Source: G963691835 sp963691835 | Lineage (GTDB): Bacteria > Pseudomonadota > Alphaproteobacteria > Thalassobaculales > Thalassobaculaceae | Direction: 5' to 3' | Length of the DNA: 64,000 nucleotides | Assembly: GCA_963691835.1 (NCBI GenBank) | Contig: OY829383.1 | Span: 1,116,001 to 1,180,000, forward strand | Shown here: in pieces, positions 18,743 to 27,518 of the stretch | Numbering within the stretch: the stretch's first letter is position 1 | Layout: the number at the start of each line of letters is the position of its first letter | Program-made: the position numbers and the translations under genes | The notes under the pieces: model-generated | Database searches by the model: none | What the model was told of the DNA's origin: nothing | What the model saw: the letters and a program-made list of their open reading frames with translations, nothing else

Positions 18743-20428
18743 ATGCCCACTCCCGGTAACGCCGCGATTCAGTACCACCCCGACGCCTACAGAGGTGACC
18801 GGGAACAGATCAAGGGACGGCATGCGGCGGGTGCGGGGTTCCTGTCCAACTTTCTTCGCCATGGGGAGGTTGATCGTTTCTGGGGCATCACATCGGTTCG
18901 CGAGGATGCCAAAGAGTTCGCCTCGTTGGCCGCCGCTGTTCGACCAGGCGTCGAGACGACCGTGGTGCCGGACACCTTGGCCGAACACGTCCAGGACGTT
19001 GGTTGCGTCCAATCCTCCGGGCCGAACAGCGCGAATGACGCTTGGGCACGGCGGCTGGACGACGACCGGGCGTTCAGCATCTGCGGGCTGACGCACACGG
19101 TCTCCAGCGACCGGGTGGCGCATTCCCTCGGCGCATTGCTGACGTCACCGGTGCAGCCCTGGGACGCACTGATCTGCACCTCGACGTCCGTGCGCAAAGC
19201 CGTTGAGCGGACGATCGACGAGTACGCCGCTTTCTACGAGGCCCGGATGGGGGCCCGGCCGGAGACGGTGATCCAGCTTCCGATCATCCCGCTGGGCGCC
19301 ACCGTGGACACACTGGCGCCCACGCCGGAGCGAAAGAGCGCGGGTGCCGCTCTCCGGTCGAGGCTCGGCATCGCCTCCGAGGATTTGGTTTTCCTCTATG
19401 TTGGCAGGCTGTCTTTTCACGCGAAGGCGCACCCGGTGCCGATGTATCTCGCATTGGCGGAGGCTCAACGCAGGTGCCCGGACCGGCGGCTGCACCTCAT
19501 TATGGCGGGTCAGTTCCCAAACCAGCCGATCGAGACGGCGATCAGGGAAGCGGCGCAGAAGTTCGGCGGCGGCGTTCCTGTTCATTTCCTGGACGGCCGA
19601 AGCGACGAGGCGATCGCGGCGGCTTGGGGTGCGGGAGATGTCTTTATTTCTCTCTCGGACAACATCCAGGAGAGTTTTGGGCTGACACCAGTTGAGGCCA
19701 TGGCGGCCGGCATGCCGGTCATTGGCAGTGATTGGGACGGATACAAGGACACGATCGTTCACGGGGAAACGGGCTTCCTGATCCCGAGTTGGACCCCCGG
19801 GCCGGGTTCGGGCCGCGAGATCGCCCGGCGGTATCAGTTGGACGTTCTCAACTACGACAACTACATCGGCCGGACCTGCCTATCCACGTCCGTCGATATC
19901 GCACGCTGCGCCGATGCAATCGTCAGTCTTGCGACCAACCCCGCGCTGCAGCACCGAATGGGTGAGGCTGGTTTGGCCCGCGCCCGTGCGGTCTACGATT
20001 GGAAAGTGATCGTCGGTCAGTATCAGGACCTTTGGGGGGAGCTAGCCGAGCGCCGCGCAAAAGACGCCGTCATCGCACCAAGGCATCGCGATCGTGCGCC
20101 AAATCCCAAGTTCGCTGATCCCTTCGCCATCTTCGACGGGCATCCGACCTCTCGGGTCACCATCGAGACGATGGTCCATCCGGGCCCGGCCACAGACCTC
20201 GAGACCGTTCGCAAAGTAGCCAACGATGGGACGATCCGCTTTGGCATGGATCTGTTGGGAACGCACCAGGAGGTGATGTACTGCCTGGAAACCGTCAGCC
20301 AACGACCCATGACGGTCGGGGCGCTGGAGACGAGCCACAAGACCTCGGATCCGGAGCGGTTTCGACGCACGCTCTTGTGGATGGCCAAGTTCGATCTGGT
20401 GCGCCTTGAGGAGCCGGAGCCAAGATGA
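18743..20428 (+). CDS. Glycosyltransferase family 4 with C-terminal extension
   Basis: A GT-B glycosyltransferase of about 561 residues. The donor-binding domain shows VFLYVGRLSFHAKAHP, HFLDGRSDEAIAAAW and the GT4 EX7E motif in ESFGLTPVEAMAAGMPVIG, then GETGFLIPS. About 100 residues beyond the GT4 fold (ending FDLVRLEEPEPR) look like a small helical accessory domain with no clear family. The start is uncertain: the frame is open from 18689, neither ATG has a strong ribosome site, and 18743 is preferred because AIQYHPDAY lies near the N-terminus of similar proteins. Its stop overlaps the next start (ATGA), indicating coupling. Confidence 0.8.
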   Translation: MPTPGNAAIQYHPDAYRGDREQIKGRHAAGAGFLSNFLRHGEVDRFWGITSVREDAKEFASLAAAVRPGVETTVVPDTLAEHVQDVGCVQSSGPNSANDAWARRLDDDRAFSICGLTHTVSSDRVAHSLGALLTSPVQPWDALICTSTSVRKAVERTIDEYAAFYEARMGARPETVIQLPIIPLGATVDTLAPTPERKSAGAALRSRLGIASEDLVFLYVGRLSFHAKAHPVPMYLALAEAQRRCPDRRLHLIMAGQFPNQPIETAIREAAQKFGGGVPVHFLDGRSDEAIAAAWGAGDVFISLSDNIQESFGLTPVEAMAAGMPVIGSDWDGYKDTIVHGETGFLIPSWTPGPGSGREIARRYQLDVLNYDNYIGRTCLSTSVDIARCADAIVSLATNPALQHRMGEAGLARARAVYDWKVIVGQYQDLWGELAERRAKDAVIAPRHRDRAPNPKFADPFAIFDGHPTSRVTIETMVHPGPATDLETVRKVANDGTIRFGMDLLGTHQEVMYCLETVSQRPMTVGALETSHKTSDPERFRRTLLWMAKFDLVRLEEPEPR

Positions 20429-21363
20429 CCAAGACGTCCGACACCCCTTCACCGGAGAAGAACCAGTCGATCCTGTGCATCGCCGCCGACGAGAAGTTCG
20501 CCGACATGGCGTCTGAGCTCGTGGCCTCACTTCAGCAATGCACCAGCCGTCATAAACCGGATCTCGGTTTCCTGGATCTTGGTGTGGATTGGACACACAG
20601 GGAGACATTCCGGTCCGCGTTCACCCATATCGTTCAGCCGGGCTGGGATGTTCGGATGGGCCCGGATGGCACGGAAGGGGAGCGACGGATCAAGGGCTAC
20701 AAGGCCATGACAGCGCGCCCGCATCTTCCGAAGCACTTTCCGGGATACGAGGCCTATCTCTGGATCGACGCCGACTGCTGGGTACAGGACGGAGACGTCA
20801 TCGATCAGCTCGTGGACGGAGCGCTTGCCGGCGATTTCGTTGTGGCGCCGGAGATCGACCGCGCCTACGCCCACATGTACTGGTCACTTGCCTTCTGGAA
20901 GTGGTGGTACCGGGAGTATGTGCGCGCCTACTCTGAGAAGGCCGCTCAAGGGGCGGGCCGGAACCCGGTTCTGAACTCCGGCGTGTTCGCGCTGCCCGGG
21001 GACTCGCCGTTTTGGCAAGCGTGGTCAGACAATCTTCAGTCCGCTTTCGACCGGGTGATCGACTTCAACTTCGAGCAACTTGCTTTCAACTGGACCTTCT
21101 ACCGGGACAAACCTCCCCATCGGTTTCTGTCCTCCCGGTACAATTGGCTTGCGAACAAGGCCCTCCCCAAGTTCGACCCGGCCACCCGCCGTTTCGTTGA
21201 GCCGATGCCGCCGTTCTCCCCGCTGGTCGTCATGCATGTGTGCGGAGACGCCAAGAAACGGGAGAACATGGTCGAGGTTCTCGGCCAAACCGGTGTGACC
21301 CTGCCGTCCAGTCTCAGGTTCGACCCGGACCGGAAAGACTTCTCCTCCGTGGCCCGGACCTGA
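20425..21363 (+). CDS. GT8-like glycosyltransferase
   Basis: A 312-residue protein with a GT-A look: ILCIAADEKFADMASELVASL at the N-terminus, a DxD-type motif in AYLWIDADCWVQDGD near residue 115, then NSGVFALPGDSPFWQAW and LVVMHVCGDAKKREN. This order (acidic motif, NSG, late His) is typical of GT8-like and related retaining transferases. It overlaps the GT4 gene by four bases and is followed 3 bases later by a GT1-like gene, so the three form one transcription unit. Substrate unknown. Confidence 0.75.
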   Translation: MTKTSDTPSPEKNQSILCIAADEKFADMASELVASLQQCTSRHKPDLGFLDLGVDWTHRETFRSAFTHIVQPGWDVRMGPDGTEGERRIKGYKAMTARPHLPKHFPGYEAYLWIDADCWVQDGDVIDQLVDGALAGDFVVAPEIDRAYAHMYWSLAFWKWWYREYVRAYSEKAAQGAGRNPVLNSGVFALPGDSPFWQAWSDNLQSAFDRVIDFNFEQLAFNWTFYRDKPPHRFLSSRYNWLANKALPKFDPATRRFVEPMPPFSPLVVMHVCGDAKKRENMVEVLGQTGVTLPSSLRFDPDRKDFSSVART

Positions 21364-21366
21364 TCG

Positions 21367-22551
21367 ATGGCAACCGTTCTGTTCGCGTGGGAGCTTGGTG
21401 ACGGGCTGGGCCACGTAAACCGCCTGTTGCCGATTGCCCGCAGCCTCGCCGCCGAGGGCCACACCTGCGTCTTTGCCGTCCGGAACCTGCTGACATGCCA
21501 CGCGTCGGTGTCGGGGGCCGGGTTCCGGCTTTTCCAGGTGCCTTTCGTCACGCCCTATGCGGACGCTGAGGTTCGTGGAAAACAGATCGAGACCATGGGC
21601 GATATCCTGGCCACGGTCGGATACAGCGATGTCCCGAACCTCCGGGCCATTCTGGCCGGATGGCAGACGATTTTCGACGCTGTCCACCCGTCCCTGGTGA
21701 TTGCGGACTATGCCCCGACGGCGGCTTTGTGTGCCCGAGGCGCGGTCCCGGTGATCAACATCGGTGACTGGTTCACATTGCCACCGAGCCGTCTGCAACT
21801 TCTGCCCCGCTTTCGGGGTGGGGAGCCCCGCGTCGACGAGGCCAAACTCCTCGATGTCATCGCGAAGGCGCAAGCGGAACGAAACCGACCCCCCTTGCCC
21901 ACGCTCCCGTTGATCTTCGCGGGCGGGGCGAGGAACTTCGTGGTGACCCTGCCGGACCTCGACCAACACAAGGCTTACCGCGCCCACCCGGCGGTCGGTC
22001 CGCTGGATCCGCTTCCCGCGCCGGCCACGAGCGAGCCGACAACCGACTATTTCGCCTATCTCTCAGCTGGATTTGGCGGAACGAAAGGTGTTCTGGAAGC
22101 CTTGGCGGAAAGTCGCCTCAAAGGCTCCGTCTTCCTCAGAGATACAACAGACGGCACCCGGCAGGCATGGCGGTCCCGGGGATTGACGGTCCATGACCGG
22201 CCCCAGCCCATGGTCGAGACGGCATCAAACGCGCGTTTTGTGATCCACCATGGCGGTCTTGGCACGCTGGAGACGGTAATGGCTCTCGGTCGACCGCAGA
22301 TGCTGGTGCCGCGTCACCTCGAACAGTCCGCCAATGCGCGTTTGCTTGGGGAATTCGGCGTTGCGGTGGCCATGCGTTCCGGCGGCCGGTTTCAGCCGGA
22401 ACACGTGGGACAGGCTTTGCGGGGATTGGACGAAGAACCCAGGTTCGCGGAAGCCGCGCGGCGTAAAGCCTCGGAGATCGAGACGAACGGACCATATCCT
22501 GGACTTGGGGCGGTGGTAGGATACTGCCGGGAGCTATTGGCCGATCGATAA
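21367..22551 (+). CDS. GT1/GT28-like glycosyltransferase
   Basis: A 394-residue GT-B enzyme. The N-terminus carries the glycine loop and His of MurG/UGT-type enzymes (WELGDGLGHVNRLLPIARSL). The C-terminal domain has FVIHHGGLGTLETVMALGRP and LVPRHLEQSANARLL, the donor-binding signature of GT1/GT28. It starts 3 bases after the GT8-like gene and ends 60 bases before the amidotransferase gene, consistent with a long operon from 18743 to about 24831. It probably acts on a glycan or lipid acceptor at the inner membrane. Confidence 0.83.
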   Translation: MATVLFAWELGDGLGHVNRLLPIARSLAAEGHTCVFAVRNLLTCHASVSGAGFRLFQVPFVTPYADAEVRGKQIETMGDILATVGYSDVPNLRAILAGWQTIFDAVHPSLVIADYAPTAALCARGAVPVINIGDWFTLPPSRLQLLPRFRGGEPRVDEAKLLDVIAKAQAERNRPPLPTLPLIFAGGARNFVVTLPDLDQHKAYRAHPAVGPLDPLPAPATSEPTTDYFAYLSAGFGGTKGVLEALAESRLKGSVFLRDTTDGTRQAWRSRGLTVHDRPQPMVETASNARFVIHHGGLGTLETVMALGRPQMLVPRHLEQSANARLLGEFGVAVAMRSGGRFQPEHVGQALRGLDEEPRFAEAARRKASEIETNGPYPGLGAVVGYCRELLADR

Positions 22552-22611
22552 AAGTCTGGCTTCTTGAGCCTCGCCGCCCGATCGGGCACTTTCCCAACGA
22601 GGGAGAGGGAA

Positions 22612-23343
22612 ATGCGGACGCTTGTGGTTCAGAATGACAGTCTCGGCCCCGCCGGCTTGGTTGGGGAGCGGTTACTGGAGAACGGCTGCGTTCTGGAGAC
22701 CACGGCACCGGCGATGGGTGGACCGCTGCCGGATGAGTCGACCGCCTATGACGCACTGATCATTCTTGGCGGACCGATGAGTGCCCGGGACGAAGCATCC
22801 CATGCGTGGTTGGTTCCGCTCCAGGCCCTGGTCCGCAGCTTCGCTAACGCCGACAAACCGGTCCTGGGTTTGTGTCTCGGTGCGCAGGTCGTGGCCCGCG
22901 CCATGGGGGGCCAAGCACCCGCCATGGGCTGGATGGAGTTCGGGTACACCGCCCTGTCGCCGACGCCGGAAGCAGCGGACGATCCCCTGATCGGTGGCTT
23001 GGCAGGCCCCTCGGAGCCGCTCCACTTCATGGAAGCTCATGAGGACATGATTGTTGTGCCGGACACAGCAACCGTTCTGTTAACGGGCGCCGGCGTTCCG
23101 GTTCAAGCCTATCGGATCGGACGGGCTGTTTACGGCTTCCAGTGCCACATCGAAGCCACGGCGGACACAGCGCGAACCTGGTCAAACATCGACGGCATTC
23201 AGAAGTCTGTGCCCGATGCCGTCGACAGGGTCGCAGCAGGATTGCCTGCGCATTTTGACACCGCCCGTGAGAGGGCGAGAGCGATCACCGATCGATGGAT
23301 GGCGCTAGCCGCGTCGTCGTCGAAGCAGAGGTCGGCCGCATGA
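22612..23343 (+). CDS. Class I glutamine amidotransferase-like protein
   Basis: A 243-residue stand-alone class I glutamine amidotransferase domain. The nucleophile motif is LGLCLGAQV (Cys about residue 90) and the His-Glu part is in FQCHIEAT (about 180). LGGPMSARDE resembles the GuaA-N-like and YfeJ-like free-standing group. ATG 22612 follows a GGGAGAGGG site; the frame is open from 22564. Its stop overlaps the start of the PilZ gene (ATGA). The partner enzyme that would use the ammonia is not obvious nearby; a link to amino-sugar formation is only a guess. Confidence 0.82.
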   Translation: MRTLVVQNDSLGPAGLVGERLLENGCVLETTAPAMGGPLPDESTAYDALIILGGPMSARDEASHAWLVPLQALVRSFANADKPVLGLCLGAQVVARAMGGQAPAMGWMEFGYTALSPTPEAADDPLIGGLAGPSEPLHFMEAHEDMIVVPDTATVLLTGAGVPVQAYRIGRAVYGFQCHIEATADTARTWSNIDGIQKSVPDAVDRVAAGLPAHFDTARERARAITDRWMALAASSSKQRSAA

Positions 23344-23681
23344 AGGCCCTGATCGAGCGGCTGCTGGGCCGCAGGCCCGGTCGGGAGAACCGCAAGTTTG
23401 AGCGGTACAAGGTCACCGCTCCCCTGGCCGTCACGATCGACGGGAATGAGTATGTATGCGAGATCGACAACGTCTCCGCAGGCGGTCTTCTGCTGAAACC
23501 GGCGGTCGAGGCGGAGGTCGGAACGATCCTGACCGTGACGGATCATCGGACCGGGCTGGGTATCCGGGCGGAGGTCCTGGGTAACACCGATGTCGGCACG
23601 CGGATGAGGTTCGAGTCGGAAGAAGCGGGCAGCATCGTCGCCATCTGGGTCAAGACCACCCACGACACCGACGAAGACTGA
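23340..23681 (+). CDS. PilZ domain protein (putative c-di-GMP receptor)
   Basis: A 113-residue single-domain PilZ protein. Both c-di-GMP contact motifs are present: RxxxR in NRKFERYKV (about residue 20) and the D/NxSxxG motif in DNVSAGGLLL (about 45). ATG 23340 overlaps the stop of the amidotransferase gene (ATGA), so they are coupled; an upstream in-frame ATG at 23295 lies inside that gene and is unlikely. Its place inside the glycosyltransferase operon suggests c-di-GMP control of the local polysaccharide or glycoprotein pathway. Confidence 0.87.
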   Translation: MKALIERLLGRRPGRENRKFERYKVTAPLAVTIDGNEYVCEIDNVSAGGLLLKPAVEAEVGTILTVTDHRTGLGIRAEVLGNTDVGTRMRFESEEAGSIVAIWVKTTHDTDED

Positions 23682-23733
23682 TCCCCGGAACCGGTGTTTG
23701 GCCCGCTGATCTCAGCGACGGCGCGCGAGGCTC

Positions 23734-24831
23734 ATGAGAATTCTCTTCATCACCTCCAACAGGCTGGGCGACGCGATCCTGTCGACAGGATTGCTGGGCC
23801 ACCTCTCCGATGCCTATCCCGCGGCTCGGTTCACTGTCGCCTGCGGGCCCGTTGCGGCACCTGTCTTTCAGGATCTTCCGACACTCGAGAAGCTGATCGT
23901 GATGCGGAAGGGGCCATTCCTCTCCCATTGGCGGGCGCTTCTTGGCTATGCGGTGCCCCGCTGGTGGTCAATGGTGGTCGACGTCCGTGGTTCCGCCACC
24001 GCTTGGGTTTTGCCGACCCTGCGACGCCGGATTTTCGCGACATGCGCGGGGGATGACCACCGGGTCGAACAATTGGGCCGCCTCCTGGGTCTCACACCGC
24101 CACCATCCCCGCGCCTTTGGATCGGCAACGATACGGCCAAGGCTGTGGACCGCCTTCTCGGAGACGACCCGCGCCCCATACTCTCCGTCGGGCCGACCGC
24201 GAACTGGCTGGCGAAGACGTGGCCGGTCGAGAGGTTCGCCGAACTTGTCGGGCGTCTAACGGCGGATGGGCCCCTGAAAGGCGCCCGCGTTGCGGTGATC
24301 GCCGCGCCGGCTGAGCGGGCCGGCGCGATGGGTGTGCTCGACGCGCTTCCGCCCGACCGGCAAATCGATCTGCTGGGAACGGAGCCACTGCCGGTCATCG
24401 GAGGCGTGATGGCGCGATCGCGACTCTATGTTGGCAACGACAGCGGCCTCATGCACCTGGCCGCAGCCGCCGGAGCGCCAACCCTCGGCTTGTTCGGGCC
24501 AAGCCGGCCCGAGAACTACCAGCCATGGGGCCCCCGCGCCGACTATGTCCGCACTGCCGCTGACTTCGAAACACTCCGGCGCTCAGAGCATTGGACCCTT
24601 CGGCCGACCGAAAGCCTGATGACAACGCTGACCGTGGATGCCGCCGAGGCGGGCGCCCGGTCACTCCTGAGCCGGACTGCCGATCTCGATACCGTCGAGA
24701 GCGTCCAGGACCATGGGAACGGTGATCTCCCCCATCCGCTCATCGCCGAAACGGACGATACCGCCGGGTTTGACGACCCGGATGCGGGGGTCCTCGGTAT
24801 GAACGGGGGAGCCGCCGAAAAGGCCGACTGA
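23734..24831 (+). CDS. GT9 (heptosyltransferase-like) glycosyltransferase with antisense-encoded C-terminal tail
   Basis: A 365-residue GT9 protein, a family that transfers heptose or related sugars in lipopolysaccharide-type glycans. It begins MRILFITSNRLGDAILST, has SVGPTANWLAKTWPVE for donor binding and the conserved YVGNDSGLMHLAAAAGAP then GLFGPSRPENY. The recognisable fold ends near TLTVDAAEAGARS (about residue 308); the remaining 57 residues (bases 24661-24831) lie on the opposite strand of the next GT9 gene. The tail therefore probably arose by loss of an earlier stop. The core function call is firm; the tail is unusual. Confidence 0.85.
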   Translation: MRILFITSNRLGDAILSTGLLGHLSDAYPAARFTVACGPVAAPVFQDLPTLEKLIVMRKGPFLSHWRALLGYAVPRWWSMVVDVRGSATAWVLPTLRRRIFATCAGDDHRVEQLGRLLGLTPPPSPRLWIGNDTAKAVDRLLGDDPRPILSVGPTANWLAKTWPVERFAELVGRLTADGPLKGARVAVIAAPAERAGAMGVLDALPPDRQIDLLGTEPLPVIGGVMARSRLYVGNDSGLMHLAAAAGAPTLGLFGPSRPENYQPWGPRADYVRTAADFETLRRSEHWTLRPTESLMTTLTVDAAEAGARSLLSRTADLDTVESVQDHGNGDLPHPLIAETDDTAGFDDPDAGVLGMNGGAAEKAD

Positions 24832-25719
24832 GGGGGTTCCAACCGCCCCGGAGATGTTGAGGACGCCGGTATCGTTTCCGACGCATAGATCAGCAGCAGC
24901 GGCCAGGGCCGAGACTTCGTCCAGTGGCAACCCCAGAACGGGTGTGACGCGTGCCGCATCCCCACCCGCGCCGCCGACCGAGCTAGCAATCTTAGCCGCC
25001 AACTCAGCCTCGGCGGGGCCGCCGATCAGGAAAAAACTCCCACCCGCTGTCAAAGGCCGCTTCAGCATCGCCATGATCAGATCCGCGAAGCGGTCGGCAC
25101 CCCATTGCTTGAAAGGCTCGCTGGAGCCGATGGGGAGCACGGTCCAAGGCCGCGGAAATGCGCCGAAACTCTCCGCCACCGATGCCGACGCCCGGTCCGA
25201 TGTGGGCAGGTTCGGCCAAGACTCGACGATCGGAATGCTGTTGAGTTCAAGAAGACGGCTGGCCTTGGCAATCGGCTTCAAAGGCTTATCGGTGGGGCCC
25301 AAGGCGTGGGGTGTGGTCAGAAACATGTCCTGAAATCCAAGCCCGAAACCGATCCGCTCCGGAATGCCGGCACACATCGCGGCAAATCCATATCTGGACG
25401 AGCCGTGCAGGATCCAGACGGTCTTGAACCGATGCGGTTTCAGATCCTGCCCGAGGCGCCATCCCCCCAACGGACCATCGTGGCGTCCGCCAGTCCCTTT
25501 GCCAGTCGCCCGTTCGATCCAAAGGATCTCTTCAATGAAGTCGCAGCCGGAGAGCAACGTGTCAGCACCTGAGCGTGCCTTGGTCAGCAAGGTAATGCGC
25601 CGGGTATCGGAGGCGGCGGCAATCGATTTCAGATGCGGCAGATGCCAGATCATGTCGCCGATTCCGGGTAATGGCTGGATCACCAGAACACCGCCCTGAC
25701 CGTTCCCGCCTGCTGACAT
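24661..25719 (-). CDS. GT9-family glycosyltransferase
   Basis: A 352-residue GT9 protein: LVIQPLPGIGDMIWHLPHLK at the N-terminus, WTVLPIGSSEPFKQW for the donor loop, and LCVGNDTGVLNISGAVGTPS followed by GLFGGSPVHTEDPRI. In the last motif the usual His (DSGxxH) reads Asn (DTGVLN), so catalysis or donor use may differ. It is transcribed opposite its neighbours; its last 171 bases overlap, tail to tail, the previous GT9 gene. Its own end (VPMVLDALDG) looks like normal family sequence, so this reading is the older one in the overlap. Confidence 0.83.
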   Translation of the reverse strand: MSAGGNGQGGVLVIQPLPGIGDMIWHLPHLKSIAAASDTRRITLLTKARSGADTLLSGCDFIEEILWIERATGKGTGGRHDGPLGGWRLGQDLKPHRFKTVWILHGSSRYGFAAMCAGIPERIGFGLGFQDMFLTTPHALGPTDKPLKPIAKASRLLELNSIPIVESWPNLPTSDRASASVAESFGAFPRPWTVLPIGSSEPFKQWGADRFADLIMAMLKRPLTAGGSFFLIGGPAEAELAAKIASSVGGAGGDAARVTPVLGLPLDEVSALAAAADLCVGNDTGVLNISGAVGTPSVGLFGGSPVHTEDPRIRVVKPGGIVRFGDERMGEITVPMVLDALDGIEIGSPAQE

Positions 25720-25820
25720 TGATCTCTTCCTTTGCTGCGGCCGCTTGCATCGCCTGCCTACACCACGCTATGCCGCGTGTCAGTCCACACTTAGTCGCCA
25801 ACCACCGACAGCGAGGGGTC

Positions 25821-26864
25821 TTGGTCCGGGTATTACAGGCCATGGCAGGTGCGCGCCATGGCGGCGCCGAAGCGTTTTTTGAAAGACTGGTCATCGGCCT
25901 GCACGAGGCCGGGCTGGACCAACGCGTCGTCATCCGGAGCGATCAAGGACGCAAGGAGCGCTTGCAGGCGGCAGGCATCACCCCGGCGGGCGTTCGGTTC
26001 GGTGGCCGTCTCGATCTTCTAACACCCTGGCGTCTCGGCAGGCTCGGGCGGGCTTATTCACCCGATGTGGTCATGACGTGGATGAGCCGCGCTTCGGTGA
26101 TGATGCCGGCAGGGCCTTGGGTGCATATCGCCCGGCTCGGCGGATACTATGACCTGAAGTACTTCCAGCGCTGCAGCCACCTCCTCGGCAATACCCGGGA
26201 TATCACCCGCTACGTCCGGAACCAGGGGTGGCCAGCCGACCGGGTGCACTATTTCCCCAACTTCGTGGACGACACGCCCGGCACCCCGCCGTCCCGCGCG
26301 TCACTCGATGTACCGGATGGCGTCCCACTCCTGCTGGCACTGGGCCGCCTCCACCGCAACAAAGGTTTCGACGTCCTGATCCGGGCCATGGGTGGCGTGG
26401 CAGGCGCCCATCTGCTGCTCGCCGGTGTTGGCCCCCTAGAGGCGGAGTTGAAGGCCCTTGCGGCAGAGGAAGGCGTTCTCTCCCGCGTCCGGTTCCTTGG
26501 ATGGCGGGATGATGTGAACAACCTCATTGCAGCCTCGGATCTTCTGGTCTGCCCATCCCGTCATGAGCCTCTCGGCAACGTCATACTGGAAGGTTGGGCT
26601 CAGGGGACTCCCGTAATCGCGACGGCGAGCGAGGGACCGGCCGACCTTGTCAGTCACGGCGAGACCGGCCTTCTTGTTCCGGTCGACGACGCAACAGCCC
26701 TCAGTGGACAGCTTCAACACGCCCTTGCCGACAAGAGCGCGCGGGAGGCTTTGGCGATCGCGGGGCGCGCCGCCTACGATCGCAAGTTCAGCAAACGCAA
26801 GGTGATCAAGCGCTACATCGGCTTCTTCCAGCATCTGGCGGCGGACTCCGCCACCATGCTTTGA
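25821..26864 (+). CDS. Glycosyltransferase family 4
   Basis: A GT-B enzyme of about 347 residues. Related proteins begin with a sequence like VRVLQAMAGARHGGAEAFFERL, which places the start at a TTG (25821) with a GCGAGGGG site just upstream; ATG 25770 would add 17 residues, and an in-frame ATG at 25671 would overlap the divergent GT9 gene. The donor domain shows LALGRLHRNKGFDVLIRAM, VRFLGWRDDVNNLIAASDL and the EX7E motif EPLGNVILEGWAQGTPVIA, then GETGLLVPV. It lies 78 bases before rfbC and may be part of the rhamnose cluster. Confidence 0.85.
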   Translation: MVRVLQAMAGARHGGAEAFFERLVIGLHEAGLDQRVVIRSDQGRKERLQAAGITPAGVRFGGRLDLLTPWRLGRLGRAYSPDVVMTWMSRASVMMPAGPWVHIARLGGYYDLKYFQRCSHLLGNTRDITRYVRNQGWPADRVHYFPNFVDDTPGTPPSRASLDVPDGVPLLLALGRLHRNKGFDVLIRAMGGVAGAHLLLAGVGPLEAELKALAAEEGVLSRVRFLGWRDDVNNLIAASDLLVCPSRHEPLGNVILEGWAQGTPVIATASEGPADLVSHGETGLLVPVDDATALSGQLQHALADKSAREALAIAGRAAYDRKFSKRKVIKRYIGFFQHLAADSATML

Positions 26865-26942
26865 GGGGCCCGCCTCGCTTGTGACCCCACCGGCCGCATG
26901 GTATAGCCCGCCGTCTTTCAACCGAGAGCGGACGAAGCGGCC

Positions 26943-27512
26943 GTGCACGTCGAAGAAACCGAAATCCCTGACGTTAAGATCCTGACGCCCCGGAAGTTCG
27001 GGGACCACCGCGGCTTCTTCTCGGAGACCTACAACCGCGAAACCCTCGCAGCGAACGGCGTGGACATTGGTTTCGTCCAGGACAACCACTCGTTTTCGGC
27101 GCAAAAGGGCACGTTGCGCGGCCTGCACTTTCAGACCCATCCGTTTGCTCAGGACAAACTGGTCCGGGTGACGCGGGGTGCCATCTTCGACGTCGCCGTC
27201 GACATCCGGCATGGCTCTCCGACCTTCGGGAAGTGGGTCGGACGGCGGATCGATGCCGAGGCCTGGAATCAGATCCTGGTGCCCATCGGTTTTGCCCATG
27301 GCTTCGTTACCCTCGTCGAAGATACCGAGGTGCTCTACAAGACCAGCGCCGTCTACTCTCCTGAGAATGACAAGGGCATGGCGTGGGATGACCCTGACGT
27401 CGCCGTCGAATGGCCGCTGGACGATCTCACGCCTGTCTTGTCGGACAAGGACAAGGTGCAGCCGAAGCTCGCCGATTTACCGGCCTATTTCCCGTTTGAT
27501 CAGAAAGACTGA
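26943..27512 (+). CDS. rfbC: dTDP-4-dehydrorhamnose 3,5-epimerase
   Basis: A 189-residue RmlC cupin that epimerises dTDP-4-dehydro-6-deoxyglucose to the L-rhamnose configuration. It shows RKFGDHRGFFSETYNR, QDNHSFSAQKGTLRGLHFQ with the catalytic His region, and VPIGFAHGFVTL. The length matches the family. The start is a GTG with a weak ribosome site. First gene of the rfbC-rfbB-rfbD-rfbA cluster: rfbB follows by 6 bases. Confidence 0.95.
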   Translation: MHVEETEIPDVKILTPRKFGDHRGFFSETYNRETLAANGVDIGFVQDNHSFSAQKGTLRGLHFQTHPFAQDKLVRVTRGAIFDVAVDIRHGSPTFGKWVGRRIDAEAWNQILVPIGFAHGFVTLVEDTEVLYKTSAVYSPENDKGMAWDDPDVAVEWPLDDLTPVLSDKDKVQPKLADLPAYFPFDQKD

Positions 27513-27518
27513 AGCGCC

